Assembly: GCA_964584935.1 (NCBI GenBank)
Contig: CAZPBN010000011.1
Span: 35,396-99,395 of the forward strand
DNA from: CAZPBN01 sp964584935
Lineage (GTDB): Bacteria; Acidobacteriota; Aminicenantia; Aminicenantales; Aminicenantaceae
DNA length: 64,000 nt
Direction of reading: 5' to 3'
The notes under the pieces were generated by a model, which ran no database searches, was not told the DNA's origin, and saw only the letters and a list, made by a program, of their open reading frames with translations. Positions 8,554-16,342 of this stretch are shown here, piece after piece. The position numbers and the translations under genes are program-made. Within the stretch, counting starts at the first letter, position 1. Each line of letters begins with the position of its first letter.

Positions 8554-9726
8554 CTATGTTTCTCCTTTGTGTTTTAAGGCTGTTTCAAGAGATAATTTCA
8601 GCCTTTGTTTGTATATGGAATAGGTGTAATGCTTATCGGCATATTTTTTTGCCTCAGCAGCTCTTTTTTTGGCTTCTTTGTCAAACAGAGCAAATGAAAT
8701 CCCTTCTGCCAGGTTTTTTGGATCCGGCTTTACTAGAATTGCCATGGAGTTGTTGAGTATCTGGGAATGAGTCCATAGATCGGTTGCCACGATTGGCTTT
8801 CCGGATTTCAGGAAGGAATATATCTTAAGGGGAGTGTTTGTCCCTGCAATTCGGGGAGAAACAAGAACATCAGCGATGGAAATATAAGAATGAACTTGAG
8901 AAGGAGGCACTTCTCCGGCAAATACAGTTTTTTTGGAAATTTTTAAAGACTTCGCTAATTTTTTCATTTTTTCCCTGTTGGTTTTGTTTCCACCCACCAG
9001 AAGAAATTTAACCTTGTGATTGTCAATTCTCTTGGCTGCTTCCAGGAAAAGAGGTATTCCTTGATAAGGCTGGAAGTTTCCCACATAAAGCACTATTTTC
9101 TCTCCAATTGATGCCAATTTTTTTCTTTTTAATTCAATCTGTTTTTTTGACAGATTCTCTTTTGGAAAGTCTAAAAAATTTTCAAGCAGAATTGATTTGG
9201 ATTCAAAACCTTCTTTTTGAACCTGATTTTTGAGGTCCTGGCAAATCACAAGTATGGCGTGAGAATTTTTAAGGACATATTTTTCCATAACAAGAAAGAG
9301 ATTGATCAATAATTTTGAGTTGGTGAAGTTGAAATTCTTTAGCTGCTGGGGGAGACTGGAATGCATATCATAGAGATGAGGAAGTTGCCAGATTTTAGAA
9401 AGGACAACACCCATTATTGCGGCTTCTTCATGAGAAAAAATAAGATCATATCTCTTTTTTAAGAGCTGACTGAAGGCTTTTAAAAAAAGTAAAAAATCAA
9501 GAACAATTTTTACAAAAGAAGGGCCTATTTTTATTTTTTTTATAAAAACAATTCTTGGAGTTCTGGTTATTTGCAGGTTTTTGGAGAGGACATCTTCTCC
9601 AAGATGATAAGTGACAAGATCAATTTTATGTCCCAAACAAGAGAGAGCCTTTATTCGGAAATATACACTTATAGGAGTTCCCCGGTACTGGAAAAAAGGT
9701 TCTGGTGCAATCATAAGGATGTTCAT
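8554..9726 (-). CDS. Glycosyltransferase family 4
   Basis: This GT-B fold glycosyltransferase transfers a sugar from a nucleotide donor with retention. The N-terminal domain begins MNILMIAPEP with a glycine/threonine acceptor loop (YRGTPISVY). The C-terminal domain shows KIVLYVGNFQPYQGIPLFLEA and the donor-site segment around residues 290-330 (VLVSPRIAGTNTPLKIYSFLKSG). The usual ExxxxE motif is weak (TPLKIYS replaces the GxPxxxxE form). It sits 15 bases after the GT2 gene and 3 bases before the SDR gene. Confidence 0.82.
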   Translation of the reverse strand: MNILMIAPEPFFQYRGTPISVYFRIKALSCLGHKIDLVTYHLGEDVLSKNLQITRTPRIVFIKKIKIGPSFVKIVLDFLLFLKAFSQLLKKRYDLIFSHEEAAIMGVVLSKIWQLPHLYDMHSSLPQQLKNFNFTNSKLLINLFLVMEKYVLKNSHAILVICQDLKNQVQKEGFESKSILLENFLDFPKENLSKKQIELKRKKLASIGEKIVLYVGNFQPYQGIPLFLEAAKRIDNHKVKFLLVGGNKTNREKMKKLAKSLKISKKTVFAGEVPPSQVHSYISIADVLVSPRIAGTNTPLKIYSFLKSGKPIVATDLWTHSQILNNSMAILVKPDPKNLAEGISFALFDKEAKKRAAEAKKYADKHYTYSIYKQRLKLSLETALKHKGET

Positions 9727-9741
9727 CTGCTTTTTGTTAAT

Positions 9742-10770
9742 TCAATGATTATCCATTTCAGAATCAAGAATTTCCTGTATGTAATAGATTCTTTTCTCCG
9801 AGGATTCATGGTAAGCCCTGACCATAATTTCTGCCAAAAGTCCTAAAGTGATGAATTGAACCCCAATAACAACAAGCAATATAGCCAAAAGCAAAAGAGG
9901 TCTGCCGCTGATTCCTTGTTTGAGAATAAGCCTTTGATAAGAAAGAATTAGCAAAAAAATTCCCCCTATAATTCCACTGAGGAGACCGAAAAAACCAAAT
10001 ATCTGTAACGGTTTGGTTGAATAGCTTAAAAGGAATTTGACGGTCAGAAGATCCAGGACAACTTTGGGAAATCTGAAAATGGAATATTTGGATTTACCGT
10101 GTTTGCGCGCCCTGTGATTGACTTCCACTTCAACAATAGAGACTCCCATCAGGCTTGCTATCGCTGGTATGAAACGGTGAAGCTCTCCATAGAGTTTTAT
10201 GTTTTTAATGACTTCTTTGCGAAACGCTTTTAAAGTACATCCATAGTCATGAAGTTTCACTTGGGTTATATGAGATATGAGCCAGTTTGCGATTGAAGAT
10301 GGGATCCGGCGGGTTAGAAATTTATCTTTTCTTTTTTTCCTCCAGCCGCTTACAATATCGTAGCCCATTTCGATTTTTTCGACAAGAACATGGAAATCAT
10401 TCGGGTCATTTTGAAGGTCTCCGTCCATAGTGATGATGATATTGCCTTTGGCATGATCAAAACCTGCTGAGATAGCAGCAGTCTGACCAAAATTTTTTCT
10501 TAATTTGAGGACTTTAACTGCTGGGTCTTTTTTCTGAATTTTTTTGAGATAGGGATATGATTCATCCCAACTTCCATCGTCAATAAAAATGATTTCATAA
10601 GGTTTATTAAATTTTTGAATAGCCTTTTTGATTTCATGATATAATTCGTGAATGTTTTCAGCTTCATTGTATATGGGGATGACGATGGAAAGATATTTTT
10701 CGTCTGATTTATTCATCCAAGAAAATATAGCATAATTAAAAGGCAAAATAAATATAATAAAATTTGACAA
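9742..10770 (-). CDS. Membrane-bound glycosyltransferase family 2 (DPM1/ArnC-like)
   Basis: This GT2 enzyme of the dolichyl-/undecaprenyl-phosphate sugar transferase type probably loads a sugar on a lipid carrier. The GT-A domain has SIVIPIYNEAENI, FIDDGSWDES and TMDGDLQNDPND (DxD). Two C-terminal membrane helices follow (about 255-280 and 292-318), as in ArnC/GtrB. The start is taken as the TTG at 10770 because AGGAGAA lies 10 bases before it. The ATG at 10716 would match family start positions better but has no ribosome site. The divergent receiver gene begins only 36 bases away. Confidence 0.85.
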   Translation of the reverse strand: MSNFIIFILPFNYAIFSWMNKSDEKYLSIVIPIYNEAENIHELYHEIKKAIQKFNKPYEIIFIDDGSWDESYPYLKKIQKKDPAVKVLKLRKNFGQTAAISAGFDHAKGNIIITMDGDLQNDPNDFHVLVEKIEMGYDIVSGWRKKRKDKFLTRRIPSSIANWLISHITQVKLHDYGCTLKAFRKEVIKNIKLYGELHRFIPAIASLMGVSIVEVEVNHRARKHGKSKYSIFRFPKVVLDLLTVKFLLSYSTKPLQIFGFFGLLSGIIGGIFLLILSYQRLILKQGISGRPLLLLAILLVVIGVQFITLGLLAEIMVRAYHESSEKRIYYIQEILDSEMDNH

Positions 10771-10806
10771 ATTATTATCTTTCTCCTAGAATTTTTCTGT
10801 GCCTTC

Positions 10807-11280
10807 ATGAAAGAAAAAAAAGTTTTAATCGCGGATTATGACCAAAGAAGTCTTGATTCTTTGGTAAAAATGTTCAAACCATATGATATTCAGATTTTAA
10901 CAGCTCGAGATGGAGAGACTGCTTTTGATATTGTCCAAAAGGAAAATCCTGATTTGGTTATCTGTGAAGCGATGCTCCCTAAAATTCATGGATTTGATTT
11001 AACAAAAAAGATAAATATGAATAATAAGAATCCTGTCCCTGTGATCATTATCACCAATGTTTATAAAGGGTCTCACTATAGGGATGAAGCCATTCGGTTT
11101 TTTGGGGCTTATGGATATTTTGAAAAGCCGATTAATGAGAAAGAATTATTAAATGCGGTTGTGAATCTGCTTTTTGATGAAACCGATATAAAAGAGGAAC
11201 TTCCTGATCCCGAATCTGTTATTGATATTCTTCATCAAATGCTGGAAGAAAAACCTTCTATCGATAGAGGAAAAGACTAA
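10807..11280 (+). CDS. Atypical receiver-domain protein (phospho-acceptor Asp replaced by Glu)
   Basis: This is a single CheY-like receiver domain (about residues 4-125) with a short tail and no output domain. The phosphorylation pocket is altered. The usual aspartate is Glu54 (LVICEAMLPKIHGF), and the acidic pair that binds Mg is D10-Y11 rather than Asp-Asp. The switch Thr83 (IIITN) and Lys107 (YFEKP) remain. A Glu there often mimics the phosphorylated state or marks a pseudo-receiver, so control by a kinase is doubtful. No histidine kinase is nearby. accD starts 134 bases downstream behind its own promoter. Confidence 0.8.
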   Translation: MKEKKVLIADYDQRSLDSLVKMFKPYDIQILTARDGETAFDIVQKENPDLVICEAMLPKIHGFDLTKKINMNNKNPVPVIIITNVYKGSHYRDEAIRFFGAYGYFEKPINEKELLNAVVNLLFDETDIKEELPDPESVIDILHQMLEEKPSIDRGKD

Positions 11281-11337
11281 GAATATTCACAAAAACAAAA
11301 CATAGATATTGATTTTCTATTCTTATCTCATATATGC

Positions 11338-11366
11338 TTGCTTCGGAAAGAGAAATTGTTTAATAT
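11338..11366 (+). promoter_or_regulatory. Probable promoter of accD-folC
   Basis: TTGCTT (11338-11343) and TAATAT (11361-11366) are separated by 17 bp, followed by an AAGAAGG ribosome site and the accD ATG at 11415. Confidence 0.45.
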
Positions 11367-11414
11367 TGAGGAAAATTATTTTATTTAATTAAATTTATAA
11401 GAAGGCTAAGTTCG

Positions 11415-12206
11415 ATGACCAATATGTGGACACGGTGTAACAACTGTCGAAGAATTCTTTATAAACAGGATATTATTGATAATTTATCTGTGTGTCCGGA
11501 ATGCGATTTTCATTTCAGATTGTCAGCGTTTGAGCGGATGAATTTGTTTTTTGATGAAAAAAAATATAAGCTTTTGGATGAAAATATTTTTCCTAAAGAT
11601 CCTCTTAAGTTTAAAGATTCCATAAAATATTCTGACAGACTAGAGAAGCATAAAAAGGGGACTTCTTTGAATGAGGCAACAGTTAATGCGGAAGGAACAA
11701 TGGGAGGAATTAACATCATCGTCTCTATTATGGATTTTCGTTTTTTAGGAGGCAGTATGGGCTCAGTGGTAGGGGAGAAAATCACCCGAGCAGCGGAACG
11801 GTCTCTCAAAATGAATATTCCCTTTATTGTTGTTTCCTGTTCGGGAGGAGCAAGGATGCAGGAAGGGGTGCTTTCTTTGATGCAACTTATGAAGACAAGT
11901 GCCGCTGTAGCCCGGATCAATGAGGCAGGAATACCCTATATTTCTGTTTTAGCAAACCCCACCACCGGAGGAGTCACAGCAAGTTTTGCTATGTTAGGGG
12001 ATATCAATATAGCAGAACCCAATGCTCTGATCGGTTTTGCAGGGCCAAGAGTCATTGAACAAACCATAAGACAAAAACTTCCCAAAGGATTTCAGCGTTC
12101 GGAATTTTTGTTAGAGCACGGGATGGTCGATGAGATAGTCCATAGAAAGGAATTGAAAGATTATATTATAAGAGCCTTACGCCTCTTTTTAAACCGTGCT
12201 CAATGA
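11415..12206 (+). CDS. accD: Acetyl-CoA carboxylase carboxyltransferase subunit beta
   Basis: AccD is the beta half of the carboxyltransferase that moves CO2 from carboxybiotin to acetyl-CoA, giving malonyl-CoA for fatty acid synthesis. It has the N-terminal zinc ribbon (CNNC at residues 8-11, CPEC at 27-30) and the crotonase-like core with SCSGGARMQEG and PTTGGVTASFA. The length (263 aa) is slightly short of many AccD proteins but complete. The stop overlaps the folC start by four bases (ATGA), an arrangement seen in many bacteria. AccA is not in the window. Confidence 0.95.
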   Translation: MTNMWTRCNNCRRILYKQDIIDNLSVCPECDFHFRLSAFERMNLFFDEKKYKLLDENIFPKDPLKFKDSIKYSDRLEKHKKGTSLNEATVNAEGTMGGINIIVSIMDFRFLGGSMGSVVGEKITRAAERSLKMNIPFIVVSCSGGARMQEGVLSLMQLMKTSAAVARINEAGIPYISVLANPTTGGVTASFAMLGDINIAEPNALIGFAGPRVIEQTIRQKLPKGFQRSEFLLEHGMVDEIVHRKELKDYIIRALRLFLNRAQ

Positions 12207-13606
12207 ACTATCAACAATGCTTTGCCTACCTTGAATGGATTCAAAAACTGGGGATCAGATTCGGCTTAGATAATGTAAGGACAGTTCTGAATTCATTGGG
12301 GAATCCTCATCACAGTTTTCCATCCATTCTGGTGGCTGGTTCCAATGGGAAGGGTTCTGTGTGTGCCATGATTTCGAATGTTTTGAGGATTCATGGTTTT
12401 AAAACAGGGCTTTACACCTCTCCTCATCTGGAAGAAATTAGAGAGAGATTTCAGATAAACGGTGAACTCATTTCTGTTGACAATTTTTGTGATAGTCTGA
12501 CAAAGGTAAAGATAAATATTGACAAATTGATTGTGTCAGGAGAATTGGAATCGCCATTAACTTATTTTGAATTGCTGACCTGTTTGGCGTTTCTTTATTT
12601 TAAAGAAGAGAAAGTGGAAATGGCGGTTCTAGAAGTGGGAATGGGAGGAAGGTTTGATGCGACCAATGTCGTCACTCCAGTAGTATCGGTTATAACCACC
12701 ATTTCCAGAGAGCACCAGAAATTTCTGGGAAGGGATATAAAGCAAATCGCTCTGGAAAAAGCGGGCATTATCAAATATGGAGTCCCGGTGATCTGTGGAG
12801 CAAAAAAAAAAGAAGCCAGAGATGTTATAAAAAGAAAGGCAGAAGAACTGAAAGCTCCTTTCTATGACGTTTTTGACAGAAATGTTTGTTTGAAAGAGAA
12901 AAAAAAGGGGAAGAGTTTCTCTTTTATTTACAAGTCCTTCTCTGAAAAGTATTATTTTACCCCTTCTTTGCTGGGAAAACATCAGGGCGAAAATGCTTGT
13001 GCGGTGATTTGTCTTTCCGAACAACTTGGAAAAAGATGGAAATCTTTGGAGAAAAAAAAGGTTATTCAGGGTATTGAAACAACCTCATGGGAAGGACGTT
13101 TGGAATTTGTCTCCGAAAATCCTTTAATTCTCATAGACGGGGCTCATAATGAAGAGGGAGCCAAGGCTCTAAAGGAATATATAGAAGATTTTGGTCTTTC
13201 AGGTATGATTCTTCTTTTTGCTATTATGAAAGATAAAAATATTCAGGAAATTGCTGATATATTATTTCCTGGGGCAGAAAAGATAGTATTGACAAAGTTT
13301 CAATATTACAAAGCAGCGACACCTGAATATATCAAATCGAAAGCCTTAAAATATAAGAAAAAAATGATTCTGGAACCTGATGTCAAAAAAGCGGTGAAAA
13401 TTGCAATTCAAAAAGCCGGGGAGCAGAGATGTGTTGTTGTTGCCGGATCTCTATTTCTTGCAGGGGAAGTGAAGAGGTATTATAAAAAGAAAAAATATCA
13501 TGGGTCTAAAAAAAAGAATCAAGCCCCATTTTGCGGGTGTCATTTTCTAATTCATCCTTTTTTAAAAATTGGTATTTTTAAAAACAATTTAGCAAATTTG
13601 CAGTAA
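12203..13606 (+). CDS. folC: Folylpolyglutamate synthase / dihydrofolate synthase
   Basis: FolC adds glutamate to dihydropteroate and to folates. It has the Mur-ligase P-loop VAGSNGKGSV (about residues 44-53), LEVGMGGRFDATN, the ISREHQKFLG loop, and the C-terminal domain segment LILIDGAHNEEGA. Family members normally end shortly after the GSLFLAGEV strand, near residue 420. Here a further about 40 residues follow, basic and then hydrophobic (KKKYHGSKKKNQAPFCGCHF and beyond), which look like read-through of non-conserved sequence. It overlaps accD by four bases. Confidence 0.92.
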   Translation: MNYQQCFAYLEWIQKLGIRFGLDNVRTVLNSLGNPHHSFPSILVAGSNGKGSVCAMISNVLRIHGFKTGLYTSPHLEEIRERFQINGELISVDNFCDSLTKVKINIDKLIVSGELESPLTYFELLTCLAFLYFKEEKVEMAVLEVGMGGRFDATNVVTPVVSVITTISREHQKFLGRDIKQIALEKAGIIKYGVPVICGAKKKEARDVIKRKAEELKAPFYDVFDRNVCLKEKKKGKSFSFIYKSFSEKYYFTPSLLGKHQGENACAVICLSEQLGKRWKSLEKKKVIQGIETTSWEGRLEFVSENPLILIDGAHNEEGAKALKEYIEDFGLSGMILLFAIMKDKNIQEIADILFPGAEKIVLTKFQYYKAATPEYIKSKALKYKKKMILEPDVKKAVKIAIQKAGEQRCVVVAGSLFLAGEVKRYYKKKKYHGSKKKNQAPFCGCHFLIHPFLKIGIFKNNLANLQ

Positions 13607-13625
13607 AAAATTAAATCCGGTTTAT

Positions 13626-14297
13626 CTATGACTCCTTAGGATTAAATCCAATTCTGTCAAATGGATTGACCACACTCGTGGTGATATTTCTGAGGTGTGA
13701 ATTGATTCTTTTCAGACAGCGGGAGTAAATGGCAAGTGCAACTCCGTCTCCAAGGCGTATATTTTTATCTTCTTCTTTGACAAGGGAAATAAGACATTCA
13801 TCGCAAGCTTGATTGATCCAACTATATTTATCCAGCAACTTTAAAGCCAGATCATCATTCCCGGATTCAAAACATTCTTTGGTGTTTATGAAATTATCAA
13901 GAACTCCTTCCTCTATATGATAAATACTGTCTTCCAATTTTCCTCCGTGGAGTTTTCCTGGATGATTTAAAGCAAGATCAACGATGTTTTTTGTATAATC
14001 CCCTATCCGTTCAATGTCTATAATTATGCTCACCAGAACAAGACCAGAAGGCAATGTTTCGGGACTACTGAACGTTAAATGATTGAAGACGTTCCGCCGG
14101 ACTTCCCTTTCATATTTATTGATTTCTAGGTCCTTACTCCGAATATTAAGGTCAATCTCATTATCTTCTCTTTGTCGAAGAGATTCCTTTGATTTCAAGA
14201 ACATTTCCCGGGTGAGGGAAAGCATCATAAAAGACCTTTTATAAGCTTGATCCATAAGGTTGTCTTTTTTGAAAATCGCCAGCCATTTTTTAAACAT
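13626..14297 (-). CDS. PhoU-domain protein
   Basis: This is an all-helical PhoU-like protein, a family that binds metal clusters and modulates phosphate transporters. The mid-section LVSIIIDIERIGDYTKNIVDLAL (about residues 104-126) matches the E(R)xxD metal-binding repeat of PhoU, and a second related stretch lies near the C-terminus (SRCLKRINSHLRNITTSVVN). It lies 12 bases downstream of a Na/Pi cotransporter gene on the same strand, so regulation of that transporter is likely. Confidence 0.8.
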   Translation of the reverse strand: MFKKWLAIFKKDNLMDQAYKRSFMMLSLTREMFLKSKESLRQREDNEIDLNIRSKDLEINKYEREVRRNVFNHLTFSSPETLPSGLVLVSIIIDIERIGDYTKNIVDLALNHPGKLHGGKLEDSIYHIEEGVLDNFINTKECFESGNDDLALKLLDKYSWINQACDECLISLVKEEDKNIRLGDGVALAIYSRCLKRINSHLRNITTSVVNPFDRIGFNPKES

Positions 14298-14309
14298 TGA
14301 AAACTCTCC

Positions 14310-15413
14310 TTATCTTAGTAACAGAATCATAATTATGGGTATAAGGAAAAATACAATTATAATATATATTATGGGCATATATTTTTTTTGACTTGAATAC
14401 TGGGCAAATTTTTTGGCAAGGGAGATGGGAACAAATTTCAAAGGCCACCAGACTATTATACCAGATATATTAAAGATTAAATGAAAGAAAGCAACTTTTA
14501 TAGCTGCCAAATTTCCGGTTACAAGAGCAGCCAGCATTGCTGTCATCGTTGTCCCAAGGTTTGTTCCTAAAGTATAGGGAAAAATTTGGTAAAGTGTCAA
14601 GATTCCTGCACCGACCATCGGAACAGCCAGGGAGGTGGTTATGGAGCTGCTTTGGACTAAGCTGGTGAGAAGCAATCCCACTGAGAATGCCAGAATTCCT
14701 GTCCTGAACAAATATCGGTCAAACCAGGCTTCAGCCCTTTTGACAACGAGTGCTTTCAATGTTTTGACAATCCTGGTTAAAGCAAACAACAAAAAAATAA
14801 GAGATAGACATAAAAGAATCCAGGGATGTTTTCCAATTAAATTGATCAGAGCTTTGACAAGAGGTTTGGTCAAAGCTTTAACTGGGCTCAGAAACTTAAG
14901 TCCACCGATATCCTGAAATTCCTCACCTAGAAAATCTGATATTTTCCCTAGAAAATTTGTGAAATACTGAAGGGGGAATATGATTACAACAGCAAGCATG
15001 TTAAAAAAATCATGGACTGTAGCTGCAGAGATAGCTCGTCTATACTCCATAGTTCTTTTAATTTGAGTTAAAGAAACAACCGTATTTGTGACGGAAGTTC
15101 CTATATTGGCTCCCATAACAATGGGAATTGCATTGGTGACATTGAGAACCCCTCCTGACACAAGGCCCACCACAATGGATGTTGTGGACGAAGAGGATTG
15201 AATGATAGAGGTGGAGAGGATTCCAATAAATAAACCCACTAAAGGATTAGTTGTTGTTTTGATTAAAGACTCGGCAAGACCACTCCCGAACATCTTAAGT
15301 GAGGTTCCCATGAGTTCCAGGCTGAACAAAAACAGATATATGAAAATCAATAATAACAGGATATGCAAAGTTACAATTTGCTTTCTGTAGAACCTTTTAA
15401 TAAATTCCATCAT
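14310..15413 (-). CDS. Na/Pi cotransporter family protein
   Basis: This is a sodium-dependent phosphate transporter of the NptA/PNaS family in the cytoplasmic membrane. It shows the duplicated QSSS signature, first SIIQSSSSTTSIVVG (about residues 67-81) and second LVQSSSITTSLAVP (about 252-265), with GANIGTSVTN and GTNLGTTMTA after them. About nine membrane segments can be drawn. Many homologues carry a fused C-terminal PhoU domain; here that domain is encoded by the separate downstream gene. Confidence 0.9.
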   Translation of the reverse strand: MMEFIKRFYRKQIVTLHILLLLIFIYLFLFSLELMGTSLKMFGSGLAESLIKTTTNPLVGLFIGILSTSIIQSSSSTTSIVVGLVSGGVLNVTNAIPIVMGANIGTSVTNTVVSLTQIKRTMEYRRAISAATVHDFFNMLAVVIIFPLQYFTNFLGKISDFLGEEFQDIGGLKFLSPVKALTKPLVKALINLIGKHPWILLCLSLIFLLFALTRIVKTLKALVVKRAEAWFDRYLFRTGILAFSVGLLLTSLVQSSSITTSLAVPMVGAGILTLYQIFPYTLGTNLGTTMTAMLAALVTGNLAAIKVAFFHLIFNISGIIVWWPLKFVPISLAKKFAQYSSQKKYMPIIYIIIVFFLIPIIMILLLR

Positions 15414-15750
15414 TTTTTTTGTTGATTAAATAATGATTGTATTTGAATATGGAATGTTTGTCATATGGTTTTTTATATCTATCCTGGGAACGATCTTTTT
15501 TGAGAATCATTCACTTAGCCTGAACCAAAGATATTATATGCTATCAATTATTGAGAGCTAGTTGAAGCTAAAGTTCAATTTGCCTATGTTAACAGAGAGA
15601 CAAGATTGTTATATAAAGGAGTTTCTGGTAAAATTTTTAATGCCATTCCCTATGATTTCATAAAGGTTTTTGTTTTGACATCAGTTTTTTCCTCTGATAT
15701 AAGCATATGTAAACATGGTAGATATTTTATGAGCGGGGAGAGGAAAAATA
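15414..15750. other. Intergenic region upstream of fxsA
   Basis: This 337-base gap lies between divergent genes. Its right part has a strong promoter for fxsA (15675-15703). Around 15586-15660 two reading frames give short stretches with weak resemblance to the start of AlaX-type proteins, too short to call. I see nothing else in it. Confidence 0.5.
15675..15703 (+). promoter_or_regulatory. Promoter of fxsA
   Basis: TTGACA (15675-15680) and TATAAG (15698-15703) are separated by 17 bp. A GGGGAGAGG ribosome site follows just before the ATG at 15751. Confidence 0.6.
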
Positions 15751-16143
15751 ATGTTTTTCAGATTGCTTCTTTTATTCACACTGGTTCCCTTAGTTGAGTT
15801 GTACATATTGATTAAAGTTGGTGGTTTGATAGGCGCCTTAAACACCATTTTGATTATCGTGGTGACCGGCATTGCCGGCGCCTACCTTGCCAGAAGCCAG
15901 GGGTTCAAGGTGGTCAAAAGAATCAATAGGGCTATCGAAGAGGGGCGGACACCAGCCAATGAATTGCTAGATGGACTCTTTATTCTTATTGGAGGATTCA
16001 CCCTTCTAACTCCGGGTTTTTTAACAGATCTACTTGGTTTGAGCATGTTGTTTCCTCTCACTCGTACTCTTTATACTCGATTTGCCTTAAAACTGATTCA
16101 GAATAAAATCGACACCGGACAATGGTTCATTCATAGATATTAA
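15751..16143 (+). CDS. fxsA: FxsA family membrane protein
   Basis: FxsA is a small cytoplasmic-membrane protein. In E. coli it relieves exclusion of phage T7 by the F plasmid, and its housekeeping role is unknown. The sequence shows the family pattern: an N-terminal helix (FRLLLLFTLVPLVELYIL), a second helix (ALNTILIIVVTGIAGAYLAR), the polar segment QGFKVVKRINRAIEEGRTP, and GGFTLLTPGFLTDLLGLSMLFP. It appears monocistronic with its own promoter. Confidence 0.9.
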   Translation: MFFRLLLLFTLVPLVELYILIKVGGLIGALNTILIIVVTGIAGAYLARSQGFKVVKRINRAIEEGRTPANELLDGLFILIGGFTLLTPGFLTDLLGLSMLFPLTRTLYTRFALKLIQNKIDTGQWFIHRY

Positions 16144-16342
16144 ATTAAAGGTTTCCCCCCCTTTTTTCTATGGGATTGAATTTTATTGGACTGAACAGCT
16201 TTGTTTTTCTTTTGTTAACTATAAAAGAGAATTCTATTTTTTTATAAAATATTTTGTTCACAAGACCATGAAATCTCTTCTCCCTTTATTCCCTATCAGT
16301 TTGGAAATTTAGAAGGTTCCATTCTCCTGTTTTGGATGAGCT

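Noticed and set aside
15586..15660. Possible AlaX-type gene relic (TERQDCYIKEF / SGKIFNAIPYDF in two frames)
   Set aside because: The stretches are too short and the similarity too vague to call a pseudogene.
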